NCBI GenBank assembly: GCA_946902985.2
Contig: OX336391.1
Span: 196,790,289 to 196,854,288 of the forward strand
Source of the DNA: Meconema thalassinum
Lineage: Eukaryota; Arthropoda; Insecta; Orthoptera; Tettigoniidae
Reading direction: 5' to 3'
Length of the DNA stretch: 64,000 nucleotides
How positions within the stretch are numbered: position 1 is the first letter of the stretch; each line of letters opens with the position of its first letter. A program made the position numbers and the translations under genes. The notes beneath the pieces were generated by a model. The model had not been told where the DNA came from. It was given only the letters and a program-made list of their open reading frames with translations, and ran no database searches. This document shows, piece by piece, positions 59,956 through 64,000 of this stretch.

Positions 59956-60713
59956 AGCCTACTTAAAATAGGCATATGATATCACCTTTTGTCCGTGTGT
60001 GTGTGCGTATGTGTGTGTCCCCCTCATAAACTCTAAACGGCTGGAGTGATTTCAATGAAACTCAGTAAGATCATAGCACTATTTTGCCCGACCGCGACCG
60101 TGCCCGTTTAAATTTTATTACGTCTCGCCAATCGAACATGGCAGCTGTGCGAAATATTTTACCGGCATTCGATATCTCCGAAACTATTACTCATATCACC
60201 CTGAAATTTTGTACGGTGATTAAGGGTACTACTAGACGCTCACCCATGTGACTTTCAAGAACATTTTGAATACAAAACGAACATGGTGGCGAATTGAGGT
60301 TGAAACATTTAAACAGACTTGTCTCGCGATTTAACCATCCGAGCGCAAACGTTGGTATACATTACAATGCACTGACTTTTAAATTAGTTCAATGGCTAAC
60401 TTAACCTGAATGGTGGCTTTGCGGAATTTTTAAAATTAAGTTTTTATTTCTTGTGTTCTAATCATGCGATCTAAGTCAACGTTTGAATAATTAACCTATG
60501 CAATACTCGTCATCTGATAGTACATAACTTTTTGGCCTACATTAAAAAAAATCCAACATGGTGACTACACGAAATATTAGACAGTTCTATATTTCTACGA
60601 ATCTAACACTGCAATCAAACTGAAATGTTGTATGTTGATAGAGGCAATTTACATAAGTAGGATACATGAATATAGGATATTTGGTTCTTCACGGAACTAC
60701 TTGTTCATGCTCT
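59956..60713 (+). mobile_element. Helentron-like GCCAT-site element, short copy
   Basis: It has the same start (AGCCTA..., GT microsatellite at 59995-60018) and the same terminal hairpin (ggttcttcacggaactact) as 18131-19656. Four ATGGC/ATGGT sites lie at 60138, 60283, 60410 and 60558. It has fewer modules and is more decayed than the other copies. Confidence 0.75.
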
Positions 60714-60806
60714 TAAAAATCCGATGACTTCGGCCGGGTCTGAACCCGCGATCTGGGGCATTGAAGCTCAGCATGCTACCAACTAACCCACTGAAGCTGC
60801 CATATC
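60714..60806 (-). repeat. SINE family C, tRNA-like head fragment
   Basis: Minus strand: head with 'gcttcagtgggttagttgg' and a box B-like 'gggttcagaccc'. Only about 90 bp are present, next to the end of the Helentron-like element. Confidence 0.7.
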
Positions 60807-61158
60807 ATGTTAAGGAGCTTTTAACTACGTACTATAGCTCTAGACTCCGCGGCATTGCGCGTGCGTCCGTTCACACGACTGCAATGGAGAGGTGCAACAA
60901 CTCCAAAGAGCTACCTATTTCAGCCATCCTAGAAGCAGTTTTCTTACTACTACTCCAGGGAAGTGCTGGGATGGCACCTATGTTAAGAACACGGCCAACT
61001 CCCATTCCAGTTGTAGGGTAAATGCACACACTAGTAGACTACTGTCATCACAATGACACAGATTTTATCAGTCAGATTCCACAACGTACCATGTGCAGAG
61101 GACTATATGTCCACGATGTCGTAAAGCCCATACATGAATCAACTAAACCATGAGTTTT
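60807..61158. other. No gene recognised; possible D-type SINE trace
   Basis: 'agtgctgggatggcacc' (60962 on) recalls the D core, but the rest does not align. Confidence 0.3.
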
Positions 61159-61159
61159 A

Positions 61160-61369
61160 AATATAATAATGCTTCTGATTTTATGTTCCTTTGAACTACT
61201 GCGACTTTTAGAGACGCCGGTGTGTCAGAAATTTGCTCCGAAGGGGATCTTTCACGTGGCAGTAAATCTGCTCCCTCGCAACCTCAAATGCCAACCGACT
61301 GCCCCAGGATTCGATACTGCAAGCTTGGCATCAGCAGGAGAGAACGTTACATTTGCGCCACGCAGCCAG
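61160..61369 (-). repeat. SINE family A copy, diverged
   Basis: This covers the body and the whole tRNA-like head on the minus strand, ending at the 'ctggctgcgtggc' start. Box B has decayed to 'cagtatcgaatcctg'. A TSD was not found. Confidence 0.75.
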
Positions 61370-62980
61370 TCAATGAGTTTTAAGTTACGCTCAGTAGGTA
61401 GCTGTATGTTTAGACATCGAGGGATCGAATCCTACGCTAAAGGAAGCCAATTAGGGCGAATTTTTCTTCTTTTTTCTCACACTCATGCCATAAAATTGCT
61501 GACATGGCAGCTAACCCAATCGTTAACCACAAAAAATGATACTTACACTCTACTTCAGTCATCACAGAACCACAGGTTATCAGATAAATCCAACACACAC
61601 ATTTAACACACTACAGTCTGACAACAAAGATTCCCCATGCCCATAAATTGTTCCATACGCAAAGACTAGTTTCAGATAGTTTATAGATTGCTCTGCGATT
61701 TGTATTGGAACAATTGAGGCTCTCTTTATCCACTCTACAGCCTCTTCTCTCTCAGGTCTGCAACTGATCTGTAGTTTCACGCTGACAATTCGCTCGTTAT
61801 GCACAGAAACTCTGTCTGTAGTCACCTTAGCTCCCCGGAATTTGTGACCGTGACATATACGCTCAATTGTTTGACGAGTGAAGAGAGCTTCTGAGTTGAT
61901 TTCCAGACAATTTGCTTGTCTAATGCCAGTGTTGTGTTGAGATCCAAGTAAAGTCAAATGTCACATGTGAATGGTTGGCACAGCGCCTGTGTTTGAAACA
62001 TGTATACGTTTTACTAACACGGAACACAGCTACATGCTTTGCCAAGAATATATGCGTTCTAATTTCGTTTACAATAACACACAAAGCAACATGGCCCGTC
62101 ATATCTGTTGTGTAGCTTACATACCAAGGTTGGGCGACAAGTGACAACATACTTTAGTTGCTGATACAGTGGGATATGGTGTGATCGCTCTTCAATACAA
62201 ACAAATATCATTGGGCGCCACTCATATACACAATGAGAATGAAATAGAGAACACGAAATCTCTCCTACTGGGCAGAAGGACAATAGGACTTGCTTATGCC
62301 TGCCCCCCCCCCCCTCTTGTAGAAATAATAAATTGAAAGAATAAATATGGAAATCACAAAATAACAATTTCGGAGTAGAATGATAGAAAGAAAAGTTATT
62401 ATATTCAATGACTCAATATATAAATTGCTATACGGAGAGTGCCGTACATCACATGTTCCATTGGCTACCTACGATTACTTGTGGTTGGGCTATTATGTAT
62501 ATTCTGATGTACTTTATGTTCCGCAAACTTGCGACATATCTACTTTAGCCCTCAAAGCATCAATTCATGGACACATCTCCATTATTTAGAGATAAAATTC
62601 TTCTCTTTTAATGAATTACCGTCACTAGGACATGTGAAATATCGTCAAATTTTTAACAAAGAATCACTTCTCTACCAAACAATTATATAAGAAAAGAACT
62701 TTTACCAAAGTTTGTATATAGCGACCTAGATCACTATCGATTTCTAATCAATGCATTAGTTCGACGTTATACCGTGTCGCTCCTTAATGACCTATACATC
62801 GTAGTAGGATTTGCTTCGTATTGAGCAGAATGCCAAAAATAAAACAGCCTGGTTACTTATTTCTATTCCTTAACTGAGAACTTTCCGATTAATTTACATA
62901 AGAACTATACATAACAATTAATGACGAGGAGTGTGTGTGCAGATCCCAGATCTGTCACAAAGGACAATTCGAACTTCCAT
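61370..62980. other. No supported feature
   Basis: Several open frames of 60-145 codons overlap on both strands, with no motif or codon signal to support any of them. A C10 run is at about 62302-62313. Confidence 0.4.
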
Positions 62981-62984
62981 TATT

Positions 62985-64000
62985 TGAAATTGTCATTAAT
63001 TCCAAGATATTTGGCGGTCTCTTCAACTTCATATTAACCCTGAAACGGTAACGTAGTGCCTTAGTTTAGCTTTGAAGGACATTGGACGTCTTTCGTAAAT
63101 GTCTTTGGTAAAATGTTTAGACATTATTTTTTTTTATTAATCCATGACACGAAAGCATCTTTTTCACGAATTTTAGGTTCCATTCATTCACCCAGGTATT
63201 TGAATTTCTCTACCTGTGTTATTATTTGTCCTCCATTCGCCATAAGTTCTCTGCGTTATGACTTGATGTTCATTATAAACTGCGTTTTCTCAAACGAAAT
63301 CTGAAGCTCTGCCGTTGCTGCATGCACCTGTAATTGCTTGATTTGTTGTGTGGCCATGTCAAGAGAATTAGAAAAAATTGCAACATCTTCTGATAAAGCT
63401 ATACAGTCGATTCTCATATTCTTGTTCTTTCAACGTAGTATGACCCCATTCTCTACATCATCCATACACAATATTCTTTACACCATTCTCGAATAACTTT
63501 CTCGAGAACACAGTTGAATAACAGAGGTAATAATAATAATAATAATAATATCGTATGGCCTTGGGTACCGGGTGCAAGCTTTGTTATTTGACACCCAGAG
63601 GGTAGCTTGCATGTCGAATTTCGTTGTTCCTTGAAGCACTATGAAAGTCAAGGAGGTTAGATGTTATCTAAGCTCCTTGAACACTATATTGCATTCGAGT
63701 AGAGAAATGAGGAACTTAATGTTGGCGGAAAATCCCGAGATTAATTTTACCATTATGAACACGGCCTACTGAATCCAAAAGGGTTCTTTGACATGACAAC
63801 ATCGTATGACATGCGTGTCGTATTTTTGCCGCCCTTCAAATATCACTTACCTCGGCCAGGAGCGAACCTGCAAGCTTGGAGTTAGTAGACCAACACGTTA
63901 ACCACTCACCCACCGTGGCAAGCTAATAACAGAGGTGAGAGCCCTTCTCCCTCTCTCACCCCTGTCCGTATTGCGAAGGATTTAGAAATCTCTCCCCTGA
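62985..64000 (-). pseudogene. Non-LTR retrotransposon RT fragment, runs off the window
   Basis: Minus strand, around the SINE at 63529-63924: LLFNCVLEKVIREW (about 63520-63480), then a frameshift, a damaged catalytic box (LSED where xADD is expected, near 63400), LQISFEKTQF (63305 on), VEKFKYLGE (near 63200) and a further ETAKYLG block (63025). The order matches RT domains of insect non-LTR elements. Stops and the lost catalytic motif show it is dead. The 5' part lies beyond the window. Confidence 0.8.
63529..63924 (-). repeat. SINE family E, copy 3, with 12-bp TSD
   Basis: Perfect TSD aataacagaggt at 63517-63528 and 63925-63936. It has an (ATT)n tail at the left and a tRNA-like head at the right. 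It splits the RT fragment, so it is younger. Confidence 0.9.

Noticed and set aside
61169..61606. 145-codon plus-strand frame
   Set aside because: It overlaps a SINE A copy on the other strand, and the frame is explained by SINE sequence.

Overview
This window looks like transposon-dense, gene-poor chromatin from an arthropod, most likely an insect with a large genome. The order cannot be fixed from the sequence; a polyneopteran-type insect is a guess. The reasons are AT-rich DNA with no intact host gene, many tRNA-derived SINEs, mariner, hAT and Helitron-like elements, non-LTR reverse transcriptase (RT) relics, and one LTR retrotransposon with very long LTRs. Nearly every recognisable segment is a mobile element or repeat. 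Many are dated relative to each other by nesting, by target-site duplications (TSDs), and by uninterrupted paralogous copies in the same window.

Layout. 1-13.9 kb: SINEs, a Helitron 3' end, a dispersed repeat family and two terminal-inverted-repeat (TIR)/fold-back elements. 14.0-15.54 kb: a fold-back element carrying two later SINEs. 16.0-25.9 kb: partly tandem copies of a non-coding repeat ('H') that hosts SINEs, a perfect 52-bp-arm hairpin, a 1.9-kb Helitron with an exact 128-bp tandem array, and nearby a 1.5-kb element with nine GCCAT sites about 145 bp apart. 25.9-29.3 kb: three tandem ~0.6-kb units with tRNA-like modules, one interrupted by a second Helitron.

29.3-45.8 kb is a five-level nest. 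A TA-flanked DNA transposon (29307-45813) encodes fragments of an AT-hook protein of unrecognised family. It is split by a 2046-bp fold-back palindrome (29878-31923) and by a Helentron-like repeat element (32089-44728). That element is split by an 11.4-kb LTR retrotransposon (32837-44247, TSD ATAG), and a truncated SINE sits inside its 5' LTR. The retrotransposon has 4.13-kb LTRs and only ~3.0 kb of internal DNA. The internal DNA codes for a Ty3/gypsy-like Gag (one in-frame stop) and no protease, RT, RNase H or integrase, so it must depend on enzymes supplied in trans.

46-64 kb: a (ATT)n microsatellite, a ~1-kb fold-back element, a deleted mariner, an adjacent TIR element, RT relics of at least three non-LTR lineages, a mirror-image mariner palindrome, a SINE broken by a hAT element, a third copy of the GCCAT-site element, and a decayed RT running to the window edge.

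Most distinctive are the gag-only giant-LTR element, the regularly spaced Pho/YY1-like sites carried by a transposon, and the number of fold-back palindromes (six or more). Alignments were by eye; boundaries without TSDs are approximate.
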